Shown: positions 12,605-26,200 of the stretch, piece after piece
Layout of the letters: each line of letters starts with the position of its first letter
Numbering within the stretch: the stretch's first letter is position 1
Assembly (NCBI RefSeq): GCF_009730915.1
Contig: NC_052480.1
Span: 930,001-994,000 of the forward strand
From: Dioscorea cayenensis subsp. rotundata
Lineage: Eukaryota > Streptophyta > Magnoliopsida > Dioscoreales > Dioscoreaceae
Direction of reading: 5' to 3'
Length of the DNA: 64,000 bases
The notes under the pieces: model-generated
Databases searched by the model: none
What the model saw: the letters and a program-made list of their open reading frames with translations, nothing else
Told to the model about the DNA's origin: nothing
Program-made: the position numbers and the translations under genes

Positions 12605-13057
12605 TCTGAACCTAGTTAATTAGGAAATACATGATTAATAACTGTTCTAAGAATAAGGTTTAAAACCATGGTGTTAATTTGTTGTATGGGTCCTCCTGCC
12701 AAAGTGTCATGTACTGATAATTAAATACTCACTTATCATGATTGATTTTATATTAATATTTGATCATCAGTAGTTATCTTATTCTCAGTCTCCTCAGCTA
12801 GCACACCAAAATTGACCAACAAAAAATAAAATACAAAATCATTGATCACCCATAATAGCAACTTAATTAGTCATATGTATAAATTGGCCAGCAAGAAAGC
12901 CAACACCTTCCAAGAAACATAGTCTTAATTTGCCAGCCATCAAGCTTTAAAAAAACCACTACCATTTTACTGATAATTTAATAACACTCCATGTGTGTAT
13001 GTATATATATAAAGCAAGAACTTCAACCTTATTGACTCAACAGCAACAAGAAGAACA
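12605..13057 (+). promoter_or_regulatory. MO-1/MO-2 spacer with the MO-2 promoter
   Basis: Contains a W-box core TTGACC at 12812-12817 (about 245 bp before the MO-2 ATG) and a TATA-like TATATATAAAG around 13004-13014, 45-55 bp before the ATG. The opening ~150 bp would be MO-1 3' UTR. Sites are by motif only. Confidence 0.5.
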
Positions 13058-14567
13058 ATGGAGGAGCATGATGTAGTGATAATCGGAGCTGGAATTGCCG
13101 GACTAGCAACTGCTCTAGCACTGAAAAAGATCGGCATGCAAAGCATAGTGCTCGAGAGATCACATGATCTTCGCACTACCGGCGCGGCGCTCACCCTCTC
13201 GTCCAATGCTTGGCGAGCTCTTGATGCTCTTGGTGTTGCTAACAAGCTCGCATCCCTCTATCAAGCCTTTCAATTGTATGGCTTATTAATTCTAAATCCT
13301 GAAAACTGAACCCATTTAATTACATGATATGCCTTGTTTTTCAATTCAATCTTTTTATTTCAGAGGACATGTCACAAATCTCATCAATGGAACAACCCAA
13401 GTTATGTCCTTCACTGGAACCATTGACAGGTAAATATATATATATATACATATTGCTGCTATTCTTTTAGCTCAAATTATACAATCTATCAATATAACTG
13501 AAAAGAGATCATTGTTTAAAATTTAATTTTCAGTGGAGATATGGGAGTAAGACCACTTCACAGGAAAGTATTACTAGAAACTCTTGCTAATGAACTCCCA
13601 CCAAACACTATCAAGTTCTCCACCAATATCACTTCAATCAAAAGCCAAGACCAAGACATCACAGTGCTGCACTTGCAGGATGGAAGTGTTATTAAAACCA
13701 AAGCCTTGATCGGTTGTGATGGCGTGCATTCGGTGGTGGCGCAGTGGCTCGGGCTCGCAGCGCCGGTTAACTCCGGCCGATCAGCAGTCCGTGGTTTGGC
13801 CGTGTTCCCTGCTGGTCATGGTTTCAAACATGAAGTTCAGCAATTTGTTGGAAATGGTATCAGAGCTGGTTTTGTGCCAATCAATGATACTGAAATTTAT
13901 TGGTTCATCACTTCATGTTTCACTCCAAGAGGTTATTAATTATTACCATAATTTAATCTTTTCCATTTCAACAACTGTTCAAAACAAACAATAGCTCACA
14001 TTTCAAATTTTTATTTAACTTTTTTTTTGCTGTTTAATTAAATATATAGAACCAGAGATGGCAAGAAAGCCAGAGCTAATCTTAAAGGAAGTAACAGAGC
14101 ACTTGGCAAAAGACTGTCCAAAAAACTTCCATAACGTGGTCCAGCACTCGGAACTCTCAACGGTAACATGGGCACCATTGATGTTTCGCGTCCCATGGAA
14201 CGTGCTCTTCGGACCGGCGTACGGCAGGGCGATCACGGTGGCCGGAGATGCTTTCCATCCAATGACACCTGACTTGGGACAGGGTGGTGGTGCGGCACTG
14301 GAGGATGCTGTTGTGCTCGGCCGGTGCTTGGCGAGCTCGCCGGGAAACATGTCGAGTGGCATGGAGAGGTACGTGAAGGAGAGACGGTGGAGGGTGGCCG
14401 GACTGATCACCGGCGCGTTCCTGTCCGGGTGGGTGCAGCAGGGTGGGAGTGGGTGGAGTGGTTGGATGGTGAAACTCTTTAGAGACCATTTGTTTTATAG
14501 GTTTGTTCAGCCAAGGATTGTGAATGCTGTTCACTTTGTTTGTGGGGTTTTGCCGGAAAAGAGTTAG
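13058..14567 (+). CDS. FAD-dependent monooxygenase MO-2
   Basis: Complete gene. Exons 13058-13275, 13364-13429, 13534-13931, 14050-14567; 1,200 nt, 399 aa; phases 2, 2, 1 as in the other paralogs. FAD-binding features: GAGIAGLATALAL near residue 12, GCDGVHSVVAQW mid-protein, GDAFHPMTPDLGQGG in the last third. A tryptophan-rich segment near the C-terminus (FLSGWVQQGGSGWSGW) may touch a membrane. No signal or transit peptide and no clear peroxisomal ending (PEKS). Known for the family: NAD(P)H/O2-dependent hydroxylation of small, often aromatic, substrates; the actual substrate cannot be inferred. Start chosen at the first ATG, which gives MEEHDVVIIGAG in line with its neighbours. Confidence 0.95.
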
Positions 14568-15071
14568 TGAGGAAGATGGAGATTTCTTTGTTTACTTTGT
14601 TGTTTTTTTTTTATCTATTTGTTTGGAAACTTTTGATTGCATTCAGGTGTTTGATGAGATGAATATCAGAAAGTCAAAGCTTTTATGTTTATATATATAA
14701 TTAAAAAAAAAGCAATAAGTGATTTTTTTCATAAATGTTTAAATAAATATATCTTTCTACTGCCTTTGACCATATGGTTTGACTTTGTTAAATAGTTCCC
14801 TAAGCACATCTAAGTTGACCACAGCATCAGAATCTATCAAACTTTCTGAAAAACATAAAAGAAACAAAAGCAAAAATTGTTAGCACTACCAATTTCGTCA
14901 AGAATTGAACTTGAATTTTCCAACAGGAAAACCTATCTCTCAAGAAAAACATATTATAGTCATAACATTGCAAACCATTACAGGTCAAAAAGTTTGAATT
15001 GAACATGAAAAGTTTATATAAATCATAAAGCAATTTAACTACAGATGAAGAAGAAGAATAAAAAAAAAACA
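14568..15071 (+). promoter_or_regulatory. MO-2/MO-3 spacer with the MO-3 promoter
   Basis: Holds the MO-2 3' end with the motif GTGTTTGATGA, then three W-box cores (TTGACC 14766-14771, TTGACT 14779-14784, TTGACC 14815-14820), and a TATA box TTTATATAAATC at 15013-15024. The ~250 bp before the ATG align well with the MO-6 upstream region, including ATTACAGGTCAA. Confidence 0.55.
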
Positions 15072-16577
15072 ATGGGGGAAGTGCATGAGGTAGTGATCAT
15101 CGGAGCAGGGATTGCCGGACTAGCAACTGCAATTGCATTAAAAAAAGTAGGCATTCAAAGCATAGTTCTAGAGAGATCACATGAGCTCCGTGCCGCCGGC
15201 GCCGCCATCACCCTCTACCCAAACGCATGGCGAGCTCTCAACGTTCTTGGCATTGCCAAACAAGCTCACATCCATCTATAAAACTTTTGAAACGGTACTT
15301 CACTCTGAAACTAATTAAACTTTAAACACATGAATTCATTTTTCAAAACAATTTTCCTTCAATGTATGTATATATGTGCAGGGGCTATGTGACAAACCTC
15401 ATCACCGGAGCAACCCAAGAGATGTTCTTCAAAAGAAAAATTGATAGGTATATATATATACACACATGTATATTATTGCTATATGGTTTTAGCTCAAACC
15501 ATGCAATCAATTAAATGTGATGGAAATTATAAAGAGTTAATTTGTTTGATATTGTCAGTGGAGATATGGGAAGTAGATCAGTTCATAGAAAAGTATTACT
15601 AGAAACTCTTGCTAATGAACTCCCAGAAAACACCATCAAGTTCTCCATCAACATCACTTCAATCAAAAGCCAAGGACAAGATATCACAGTATTACATTTG
15701 GAGGATGGAAGTGTCATTAGAACCAAAGCATTGATCGGTTGTGACGGAGTGCATTCGGTGGTGGCGCAGTGGCTCGGGCTCACAGCACCGGTTGACACCG
15801 GCCGGTCAGCTGTCCGTGGTTTAGCCGTGTTCTCTGGTGGTCATGGTTTCAAGCATGAAGTTCAGCAATTCATTGGAGATGGTGTTAGAGCTGCTTTCTT
15901 AGCTATGAATGAGACTGATGTTTTTTGGGGCATTACCACCAGTCTTACTGCCAGAGGTTCATTCTTAGTCTTCATCTCAACATATAATCTATGTTTTATA
16001 CAATTAATAATTAAAATATTATTATTTTTTCTCTCCGAAATTAAATACAGATGAAAAGATGGCAAGAAAGCCAGAGCTAATCTCGAAGGAAGTAACAGAG
16101 CACTTAGCCAAAGACTGTCCCGCAGAGTACCTTAACGTGGTCCAGCACTCAGAGCTCTCAACGGTAACATGGGCGCCGCTTATGTTCCGTGTCCCTTGGG
16201 ACGTGCTGTTTGGCAGGACGCACTGCGGTGCTGTCACGGTGGCCGGTGATGCATTCCACCCAATGACGCCGGACCTTGGACAAGGTGGCTGCGCCGCCCT
16301 CGAGGACGCGGTGGTGCTCGCACGTTGCTTGGCGAACTCGCGGCACAGCATGGCTAGTGGCATGGAGATGTACGTGAAGGAGAGGAGGTGGAGGGTGGCA
16401 GGGTTGATCACCGGTGCGTTCCTTTCAGGGTGGGTGCAACAAGGTTGGAGTGGATGGAGTGGGTGGATGGTGAAGCTGTTTAGAGACCATTTGTTCTACC
16501 GGTTTGTTTGGCCGAGGATTGTCAATGTTGTTCATTATGATTGTGGGGTTTTGCCGGAGAAGGAGAAGACTTCTTGA
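15072..16577 (+). CDS. FAD-dependent monooxygenase MO-3 (frameshifted exon 1)
   Basis: Exons 15072-15294, 15382-15447, 15559-15956, 16051-16577. The Rossmann GAGIAGLATAIAL, GCDGVHSVVAQW and GDAFHPMTPDLGQGG motifs are all present, and exons 2-4 are clean. Exon 1 is 223 nt where MO-4, MO-5 and MO-6 have 221: one extra A in the run 15258-15260 puts the frame into a stop about 20 nt later, and a second extra A occurs in 15290-15292 just before the donor. Everything downstream still looks selected, so this is either a very young pseudogene or two homopolymer errors in the assembly. An ATG at 15045 would add nine lysine-rich residues; 15072 fits the paralogs better. Confidence 0.8.
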
Positions 16578-17513
16578 ATTTGATGATGGAGATCTCTTTG
16601 TTTTAAGCTGAAAGGTTTTGGACCTGTGATTTGTTTGTATTTGATGTCTTGCTCTAGTTTGTGATTGATCTTTTAAGCATGTTTGGTACATGATGTATAA
16701 TATACTTTGAAGGTTCATATAAAGATATAGTTTTAATTGAGAAAAAAAAAATTGAAATATGCAATCTTCTTCTTTTAATTGCAAAAGTCATTTTGGTAAT
16801 TCAACAAAAGAAATAATGGCCAAGAGTATAGCCATGTGGTTAGGTACATTTTTGCCCATGCGAAGACATTTATCTTTTAATTCCAATCCAAAGCATGGTA
16901 AATAGGGTCTCCTGTAATAAGTGCCGACAGTAAATTTTTTGTGCACAAAATAAGGCTGCATAATATATTTAACACACTCGCACATAATGTTTTTACTGAC
17001 TTATCCGTCACTTAGTTAAAAAATAAAAATAAAAATAAAAAAATGGTTCTCAGTTAGAGTATAATTAATAAGTTCCTAAATGTTCGATAAATTGCAATAC
17101 AAAATTCTACATTTATTATTCAAGTAATAATAATTTAATTGTATATTGTTAATAGTCATTATTAAACTATTGCTAATTAATAGTTTTTTTAATAAAGAGA
17201 CAAATCATTGTCTTATTAAAGAAAAAACATTATTAATTAATAATATATAAATATATTGGTTCATATAAATATAAATATAAATATATTTAATAATATAATT
17301 ATTAGTACATCAATCATGTTTATTGTATTTAACAGTATATATACGATAATATCAATATTTAATTATATCAAATATTATGTAAATTATAGTAATTAATAGT
17401 CATTGCTCTTAAACTCATTACTATATAATATATTATATAGTTATCTAGTATCAAGAGTATATACAATAGTATATTTAATATTAATAGGTATAATATTAAT
17501 ATACTAATTTTTT

Positions 17514-17547
<34 letters not shown>

Positions 17548-18486
17548 TAAGTATCTATTTATACTATTAATATTCATACATTTAATAAAACAATCATTAA
17601 TATGATATATATATATATGGGGGAAAACTTTAATTACTGATATGGAATCGTTCATTGTGCACTGTTCATAAGTACAGTAAATATCATTCATTTAGATACG
17701 GAATCATTTATTGTGTAATTTTTTTTTAATAAAAATAGATAGATCATATGAATATCCGTAGATTTTAAATCTAGGCACATTCTGTTATTTTTTTAATAAA
17801 TTATGATCTATCTATTTTTATTAAAAAAAAATTACACCCAACCAGAGATAAACAAATGTTGTATCCAAAACATTTCTTGAATATATATATATATATATAT
17901 AAAGTCAATCATACAACCAACAATCTTTGGTTTGTTCTGTTATTTTATTTTAAATTATGATCTATCAATTTGTATTAAAAAAAAATTACAACCGACCAGA
18001 GATAAACAAATGTTGTATCCAAAGATTCCAAACCATTTCTTGAACTTTCTTTGTGGTTTCTATTTCAATGGTCAAGGTCTTTGTTTTCTATTCTAATTTC
18101 TAAGAACAAACAAACCCTGAAATTAAGCACAATAGTTAATGTACCTGATTTGTTGGCTTCCCTTCATGGATTTCTTGGATGATCACAAGACAAAGATTGA
18201 AGGGACACATCCACATGCTTAGTAATTTCTTGCTCCTGCTCAAATATTCATAATATAATTAAAATTATAAAAATCAACAGGTTGCCAGATCCCTCTGAAT
18301 TTTAAACCAGGACTTTTATTGCATGTCATATTCTGCCTTAAAGTCTTCCAATTGCCTGGCCGCCAAGAAAGAAAAGATAAGTCAAAAACTATATATATAT
18401 ATATATATACTTAACATGTTCAAAACTAAAAATCTAATTAAGTAACCAAAAAGCAATTTCCATAATAAAAAAGAAAGGAAAAAAAA
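16578..18486. other. AT-rich spacer between MO-3 and MO-4
   Basis: No gene seen. Very AT-rich from 17,000 to 17,650, with a (TA)n run at about 17515-17542. A perfect inverted repeat lies at 17713-17837, and a further half copy at about 17940-18020. A reversed W-box core GGTCAA is at 18070-18075. (TA)n at about 18391-18409 may serve as the MO-4 TATA region. Confidence 0.6.
17713..17837. repeat. Perfect 35-bp inverted repeat (hairpin element)
   Basis: Arms 17713-17747 and 17803-17837 are perfectly complementary over 35 bp, beginning GTGTAA on one side and ending TTACAC on the other, with a 55-bp loop. Each arm contains ATAGATAGATCAT, the motif of the LINE-tail-like repeats. It could be a small MITE or two LINE tails joined head to head. 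Confidence 0.85.
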
Positions 18487-18714
18487 ATGGAGGAGATCCA
18501 TGAAGTAGTAATAGTTGGAGCAGGTATCGCCGGAGTAGCAACAGCACTCGCACTCCAAAAAGTCGGAATTCAAAGCATAGTTCTTGAGAGATCACATGAA
18601 CTTCGCACCACCGGCTCCGCCCTCACCCTCAGCCCCAACGCTTGGCGAGCTCTTGACGTTCTTGGCGTTGGGACCAAGCTCAAATCCATCTATCATATCA
18701 TTGAAATGTTTGTC

Positions 18715-18753
<39 letters not shown>

Positions 18754-20001
18754 TTTATGAGTTTTATTAATTAATTATCTAATTTATTTTTCATTGTTTG
18801 TTTGTTTAATTAATATATCAGGTTGCATGTGACAAACCTCATCACCGGAACAACTCAAGCAACGTCATTCATTAACAGGTAATATATACAGTTAGTAAAA
18901 TTTTTAATTAGCTCAAATTATATATACAATTCTATTAACTGTATTAATTGTAAAGAGATCGAATTAATATTGTTTGATATATTTTCAGTGGAGATATGGG
19001 ACCAAGATCAGTACATAGAAAAGTATTACTAGAAACTCTTGCTAATGAACTCCCAGAAAACACCATCAAGTTCTCAACCAACATCACTTCAATCAAAAGA
19101 AGTCAAGGCCAAGACATCACAGTGCTGCACTTGGAGGATGGAAGTGTTATTAAAACCAAAGCCTTGATTGGTTGTGATGGTTTGCACTCGGTGGTGGCAC
19201 AGTGGCTCGGGCTCAGTTCGCCGGTTGACTCCGGCCGGTCGGCTGTCCGTGGTTTGGCCGTGTTCCCTGCTGGTCATGGTTTCAAACATGAAGTTCACCA
19301 GTTTGTTGGTAATGGTGTTAGAGCTGGTCTTGTGCCCATGAATGACACTGAGGTTTATTGGTTCTTCTCTGGATCTCTAAATATAAAAGGTTATATATTT
19401 AAATTTTTCCTTTTTTTTTAATTTATTTTAATCTATTTAATCTAATATTATTTATTTATTTATATAAATAGATGAAGAAATTAAAAGAAATCAAGAGAAA
19501 ATTAAAAGGGAAGTAATAGAACAGTGGGCTAAAGACTTCCCAAGTGATTACCTTAACGTGGTCCAGCACTCAGAGCTGTCGACGATAACATGGGCGCCAT
19601 TGATGTTCCGTGTCCCGTGGGATGTTTTGTTCGGCAAGACGCACAACGGTGCTGTCACGGTGGCCGGAGATGCTTTCCACCCAATGACGCCTGACCTGGC
19701 ACAAGGTGGGTGTGCGGCGCTGGAGGATTCGGTGGTACTGGCACGGTGTTTGGCGACATCGGTGGGAAGCGTGGCGAAGGATTTGGAGAGGTATGTGAAG
19801 GAGAGGAGGTGGAGGGTGGCTGGATTGATTACGGGTGCGTTTGTCTCCGGGTGGGTGCAGCAAAGTGGGTCTGGGTGGAGTTGGTGGCTGGTGAAGCTCT
19901 TTCGAGACAATGTGTTTTACCGGTTTGTTTTCCCAAGGCTTGTGAATGTTGTGAACTATGATTGTGGGGTTTTGCCGGAGAAGAAGGAGAAGAGTTCATG
20001 A
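18487..20001 (+). CDS. FAD-dependent monooxygenase MO-4
   Basis: Complete gene. Exons 18487-18707, 18822-18878, 18989-19389, 19472-20001; 1,209 nt, 402 aa. Motifs: GAGIAGVATALAL, GCDGLHSVVAQW, GDAFHPMTPDLAQGG. Exon 2 is three codons shorter than in MO-2 and MO-3, and the start of exon 4 (DEEIKRNQEKIKREVIEQW) differs from the DEKMARKPELISKEV type of its neighbours, so this copy has drifted around the exon 3/4 junction. Intron 1 begins with a (TA)n tract. The tail is lysine- and serine-rich (EKKEKSS). Enzyme class is firm; substrate unknown. Confidence 0.95.
18718..18751. repeat. (TA)n microsatellite in MO-4 intron 1
   Basis: About 17 TA units starting 11 bp after the exon 1 donor. Confidence 0.9.
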
Positions 20002-20051
20002 GGATGATATGCATGATGGAGATCTCTTTGTTTGCTTTGAGCTTAGTTGTT

Positions 20052-20253
20052 TGTTAGTGTTTGATGAAATGCTTGTGAGAAGAGTCAAAGTTCATATGTA
20101 TATATATATATATATACATACATAAAGGTGTTTGATGAAATGCTTGTTGAGAAGAGTCAAAGTTCATATGTATGTATATATATATATACATAAAGGTGTT
20201 TGATGAAATGCTTGTGAGAAGAGTCAAAGTTCATATGTATATATATATATATA
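20052..20253 (+). repeat. Minisatellite built from the MO 3'-UTR motif (left part)
   Basis: About three copies of a ~70-bp unit holding GTGTTTGATGAAATGCTTGT, GAGTCAAAGTTCATATGTAT and a (TA)n stretch, directly after MO-4. The array resumes at 26421 on the far side of the copia element. Confidence 0.85.
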
Positions 20254-23200
20254 TGTTAAAAATATATGTTATAAATATAAAGATAGTGATAGAAAGCCAA
20301 AGTATTTACCAAACACCCAAAACCCTGAAGAATTAGCTTCTTCTTCTTTCTTCTTTTATTTCTCTCTTTTCTTTCTCTTCTCTTTTCTATATCTCAAAAA
20401 TATACTAAAATGAGGGGTATTTATAGGTTACTAAGAGTTGAATGAGCGGCAGGGATCGATTCGATCCGACGGTCCAAAAATACTCAGTCGGGTGGAATAG
20501 TAGCGATCTGCGAGCGCTACGAGTACCACATGGGCGGGTCGCTACGGTGTTGCTTCTGCTACTGATGATATCTAGAAGTTACTATAGTAATGCCTAGCTG
20601 TCGAGTGAAATTGCTACGATGGGCATCCATTAAAAATATTTGTTTATAACACTCCCCTTGGATGCCTACGACCAAAGGATATGCCTCGTTAAAACCTTGC
20701 CGGGGAAAAAAACCCGATGGGATAAAAAAACCTAGCTAAGGAAAAAAAGAGTACACTATCCTTGGTACATTTGAGGGTTACTGTCTCATTAAAAAAACCT
20801 TGCCTCGGAAAAAAACCCATTGGGACAAAAAAACCTGGCGAAGGGAAAAAAATCGAGTCTCCCCTCAAATAAATAACTTTTTAATTTATATCGAAGTACT
20901 TACATCCTTAAGTCTTCTCATCCCGATTTTTGTATATAAGTCTTTGGTGAATGCACTTAGGAAGTGATTTTGTGAATAGATCGACTAATTCTCACTTTGG
21001 ATTGAATCTTTTGAACTTCTATAACGCCTTCTTTCTACGGAGATCATGAGTGTAGAAAAAAATTTTTGGTGATATATGTTTTCGATTCGTCACCTTTAAT
21101 ATAACCTCCTTGTATTTGAGAAATACAAGCACTCGTTGTCTTCATAAATTCTTGTAGCATTTGTTATTCTTGATGGTAATTTGCGGGATGATCTGTATAT
21201 GCCCAATCATAGATCGTAACCATTGGCATTCACGACTTGCTTCATGGAGAGCTAGAATTTCGACATGATTTGATGAAGTAGTCGTAAGAGTTTGTTTTGT
21301 GGAACGCCATGAGATAGTCTGTACCATTGTAAGAAAAACATGTATCCGATCTCGAGATCGCCCTTTGTGAGGATCGAGACGGATACCAAACGATCGACAA
21401 AACACGTGAGGTTGGATGAAGATTCTTGTCGATAGAATAAACCTAGATCCGTAGTTCCTCGTAAAATAACGTGAGTACATCTTTTACTCCTTTCCGAGTG
21501 TCTTTGTGTCGATGTAGAAGCGTATCTTGCTAGAAGATTTCTTGCAAAAAGCTATATCCGGTGCAGTATTATTTGCAAGGTACATTAATGCACCGATTGC
21601 ACTTAAATATGGAGTTTCGGACCAAGAATGATCTCTCCTTCTTCCGGTGGGCGAAATGGATCTTCTCGAACATCAAGAGTTCGGACGACCATTAGGGCGT
21701 ACTCGAGTGGATAAGCCTTCTCCATATTAAATCTCTTGACGACCTTTTTACGTATAGGGTTGATTGATGCACAAATATTCACGAGGATAAGTGCTCGATT
21801 TGTATACCTAGGCGAATTTGGTCTTTCCCAAATCTTTCATTTCAAATTCTTTTTTTCAAATATGATCTTTGCGATTCTGATTTTCAAAAGGAGTGCCTAC
21901 AAGATTTAAATCATACACATATACTGCTATCACAACAAAACCGTTAGTATAACTTTTAATAAACACACATGGACATATACTATCATTTTGGTATCCTTCT
22001 TTTATAAGATATTCACTGAGACGGTTATACCACATCCGTCTAGATTGTTTTAACCCATAAAGAGATCTCTGTAATTTAATAGAGTATAAATGATGATTAT
22101 TTGTAATATTTGTTTTTCTATATCTTTCAGGGATTTTCATATATATGTCATTTTCAAGTAATCCATACGGATATCTTTGTGACAACATCCATCAATCTGC
22201 ATATCTAATTTATTACTACTGCCATGGCAATTAAAAAAATCTAAAAAGTAATTCCATCAATTACGGAGAGTATGTCTCTTCATAATCAATACCGAGCATT
22301 TGAGAAAAAAACCTTGAGCAACCAGGTCTTGCTTTGTATCTCATAATTTGATTATTTTTCATTTCTTTTTCTCACAAACACCCATTTATAACCGACTGGT
22401 TTTATCCCTTTTGGTGTGGGCACTATCATTTCCCAAACACCTCACGTTTTGATAGGGAATTTAGCTCGACTGGATAGCTTCTTTCCATTTTGGCCAATCA
22501 TTTCTTTGTCGACATTCTTCAATGGATCGTGGCTCTGGATCATTATCAGTATTTATTTCTATATCTGTAGCCACATTGTAGATGAATATATCATTTATTT
22601 CGGTCTCATGCCGATTCAATCTTTGACCATCATCTACATAGCAAATTGAATTTTCAACATTTTCAGAAATATCATCCCCCATTGATTCTTCATTAACTTG
22701 TTCTGAGGGTTTTATAATTTCCTCTCCCTTTTCACATGGGAGATCCTTATCTTTATTTTTCTGCTTCCTTTTTCTAGGAGCTGAATCTTTGGCACCAATT
22801 GGTCTTCCACGTTTTTGTCGTGGTTTATTTTCTACTTGATTTTCTTTCAATGGATTCTTAGGAATCTCAATTCTTGCAGGAGCATTAGCAGCTGGTATAT
22901 ATGATTTGGTTACCATTTTAGTATCAGTGAATGCATCAGGTATTTCATTTGCAATATTTTGCAATTTAATGATCCTTTGAACTTCAAGTTCACATTCATT
23001 GGTACGAGGATCATATGTATGTAATCGTGATGCATTCCAATCAATTTCTTTTGGCTCATTTTGAGTAATCATTTCTCCCCCTAATGCAGGGAAGACAGAT
23101 TCATCAAAATGACAATCTGCAAATCTTGCAGTAAATACATCCCCTGTTAATGGTTCTAAATATCGTATAATTGAAGGGGAATCATAACCAACATATATAC

Positions 23201-26200
23201 CAAGTCTGCGTTGTGGACCCATTTTTGTACGATTTGGTGGTGGTATTGGCACATATACTGCACAACCAAATATTCTTATATATGAAATATCAGGCTCTTT
23301 ACCCATAACAAGTTGGTGTGGTGAATATGAATTACATGCGAGTGGGTCGGGATCCGTATTAAAAGCTGCGAGCATGCAAAAATAGCATGACCCTCACGCA
23401 CTTGTAGGCGGTTTCGTCCTTAATAACATTGGACGGGCAATAATCTGAGTCTTTTAATTAATGACTCCGCCAGACCCATTTTGGGTATGCACATGAGCTA
23501 CTTGGATGCTCAACATGTATTCCAACTGCCATACAATAATCATAAAATGATTTTTGATGAAAAATTCACCGACGATTATCAAGACGAATTGTCTTTTATG
23601 GGATAATCTGGAAATTGTGCTTTAAGCCCCGATAATTTGTGCCAATAACCTTGCAAATGCTACATTCCTTGTGAGCAGCGATGAAACATGGGACCATCTA
23701 GTCGATGCATCGATTAAAACCATAAAAATACCTAAATGGTCCACATGACGGATGTATTGGTCCACAAATGTCTCCTTGTATTCTTTCTAAAAAATTTAGG
23801 AGATTCACCGATCACCTTTGTTATAGAAGGTGCGGTTATTAGCTTTCCCATTGAACATCTCTGAACATGCATATTCATTATGTGTTAGGATTTTATAATC
23901 CTTCAGTGGGTGTCCATGAGAACTAGTAATAATCCGGCACAACATAATAGCACCCGGATGTCCAAGTCTTTCATGCCATATTTTAAATATCTCGGGTCAT
24001 TAACCTTCCGGGTTAATACCGTATGTGATTCCATCACTTTAATACGTGTAAAATATAATCCTGAGGATATACATGGAAAGCTTTCAAGTACACGTTTTTG
24101 GCATGAAATGACTTGTGTAATATAAAGATATTATTTTCCTTCCTTATCAACCGTCTCTAAATGATATCCATTGAGACGTATATCTTTTAAAGCTTAAAAA
24201 GGTTCCTCCTAGACTTAGGGGAATAGAGAGCATTTTTTTCATCCGCAAGGATGTTCCATTTAGCAACATCAATGCTCGCTTCTCCAGAACCTTCAACCAG
24301 GTCTGATGACCCTGCTATTGTGGCTATATATGCCTTTCTCATTGATAAGGATATAAAATATATTTTTCTTGTCAAAAATAGTATGCGTTGTCCCCTGAAT
24401 CAATAATGCATTCATCATCAGCCATATTCTAACAAAACAAAAAGAAAAAAACATAATTTAATAAAAACATAAAGACATATTACAAACTAGTCTATAAGGA
24501 AATCGACATATCTAAATATGTATTTTTCGAGTTACATTTAAATTATTTATGGAATTATCCTCAATTGGATCAACTATGGGGTTGTCGAGCAAAAATTTGT
24601 CTCAATATCTTTACCTTTCTTGTTTTTTTAAGTGATTCTTGGTAAAGATGGACAAAAATGTTTTGGGGTCCCTGCAAATTCGGACCAATGACCTTCCAGG
24701 CCACAACGATAGCATGTATCTTTCTTTGTCTCTAACCCCATCTTGTGGCTTTGTTGCTTCTGTTGATGTACATCAATTCAGAGAATTTTGTAAAATTCTT
24801 TTCTCTATATTGTTGTTGTAATATAACATTTCGTGCGTGAAATGTTGTAAATGTTTTCTCGAGCATCATTCCTTCCATCACATGTTTCTCCACGAGAGGC
24901 AATCTTGAAACAATTTTAAAGCACTCGGAATTATATTCTTGCACGCTTTTAAAAATCTTGAAACCCCGAGGCTTGACCAATCATTGCGTGCTTTGGGCAA
25001 GTAGACCATTCCGAGATGTTCAAATCTCTCTTTCGGGGATAACCACAATTCCTGTGGATCCTCGATGGTCAAGTATTCATTCTTCGAGGCCATCATCGAT
25101 ATGATGCCTTATAAATATTAAGGCCTTCGCCTTATTATCACTAGGCTCATTGTTATTAGCCTCAATAGTTTTACTCAGGTTTCTTGCTTTCAGATGAAGC
25201 TAGATATCAAGGCTCCATGATATATAATTGCTCCCCGAGATTTGAAGGGCCTCGAATTCTCTTTTTGCAATATTTGCCATTTTTCTTCAAAAATAATAAT
25301 ATAGCATGTAATTAGAATAGAGAGTATAGAATAAAAATATAAAAGCATCTATACTTTGTTCATGTATACGAGTCTTGTTCATGTATAACACTATTCATAT
25401 ATACGGCAATATTCATGTATACGGATCTTGTTACATACAGCTGCAATTATTACGAGCATTGGGAATTAAAAATTTGTTTGAAAGTGATTATAAGTTAAAA
25501 AGGGAAGAAGAAGTAAAAATAGTGGAGAGAAGAAAATAGGGGGCCGACGGAGAAAAGTCGGCCGAGTTGCCGACGGAGAAAAGCCGGCCGAGTTGCCGAC
25601 GGAGAAACCGGCGGAGTAGAGAGAAGGGCGACGGAGAAAAAGGGGCGGCGAGGTTTTTACCGATTTTTGTCAACGATCGCGGGATCGGAGGGTCGCCCTG
25701 AAGAAGATGATGCTTGCTAATTTGGATTTGATGGAAAAACCTCATTGTAATAATAATATTATTGTTTTTTTCTTGTTTATTTTTAAAAAGATCTTGCAAT
25801 ATTAGCCTTAGTGGCTTTAGTACTGTATGTTTTTTATGTATGCTTCTAAGAAAATCTTATGTATTGTTGACTGAATAAAATGTATGGTTTGCTAGTATTA
25901 TATTACCTGTCGATCCTTCCTGCATTCAGTGTTAGAAATGGATTCCACATATATAACATATATATTAGATGAGTCAAAGAAAATTAAAATCATATGAGCA
26001 AATTCGTGCTGATAACGTGTTAAAAATATATGTTATAAATATAAATATAGTGATAGAAAGCCAAAGTATTTACCAAACACCCAAAACCCTGAAGAATTAG
26101 CTTCTTCTTCTTTCTTCTTTTATTTCTCTCTTTTCTTTCTCTTCTCTTTTCTATATCTCAAAATATACAAAATGAGGGGGTATTTATAGGGTTACAAGAG

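Noticed and set aside
11714-16411. Long minus-strand open frames opposite the monooxygenase exons (such as 14015-14410 and 16022-16411)
   Set aside because: They are antisense shadows of conserved coding exons and have no protein-family features.
16788-16985. 65-codon minus-strand open frame in the MO-3/MO-4 spacer
   Set aside because: No similarity recognised, no start context, AT-rich surroundings.
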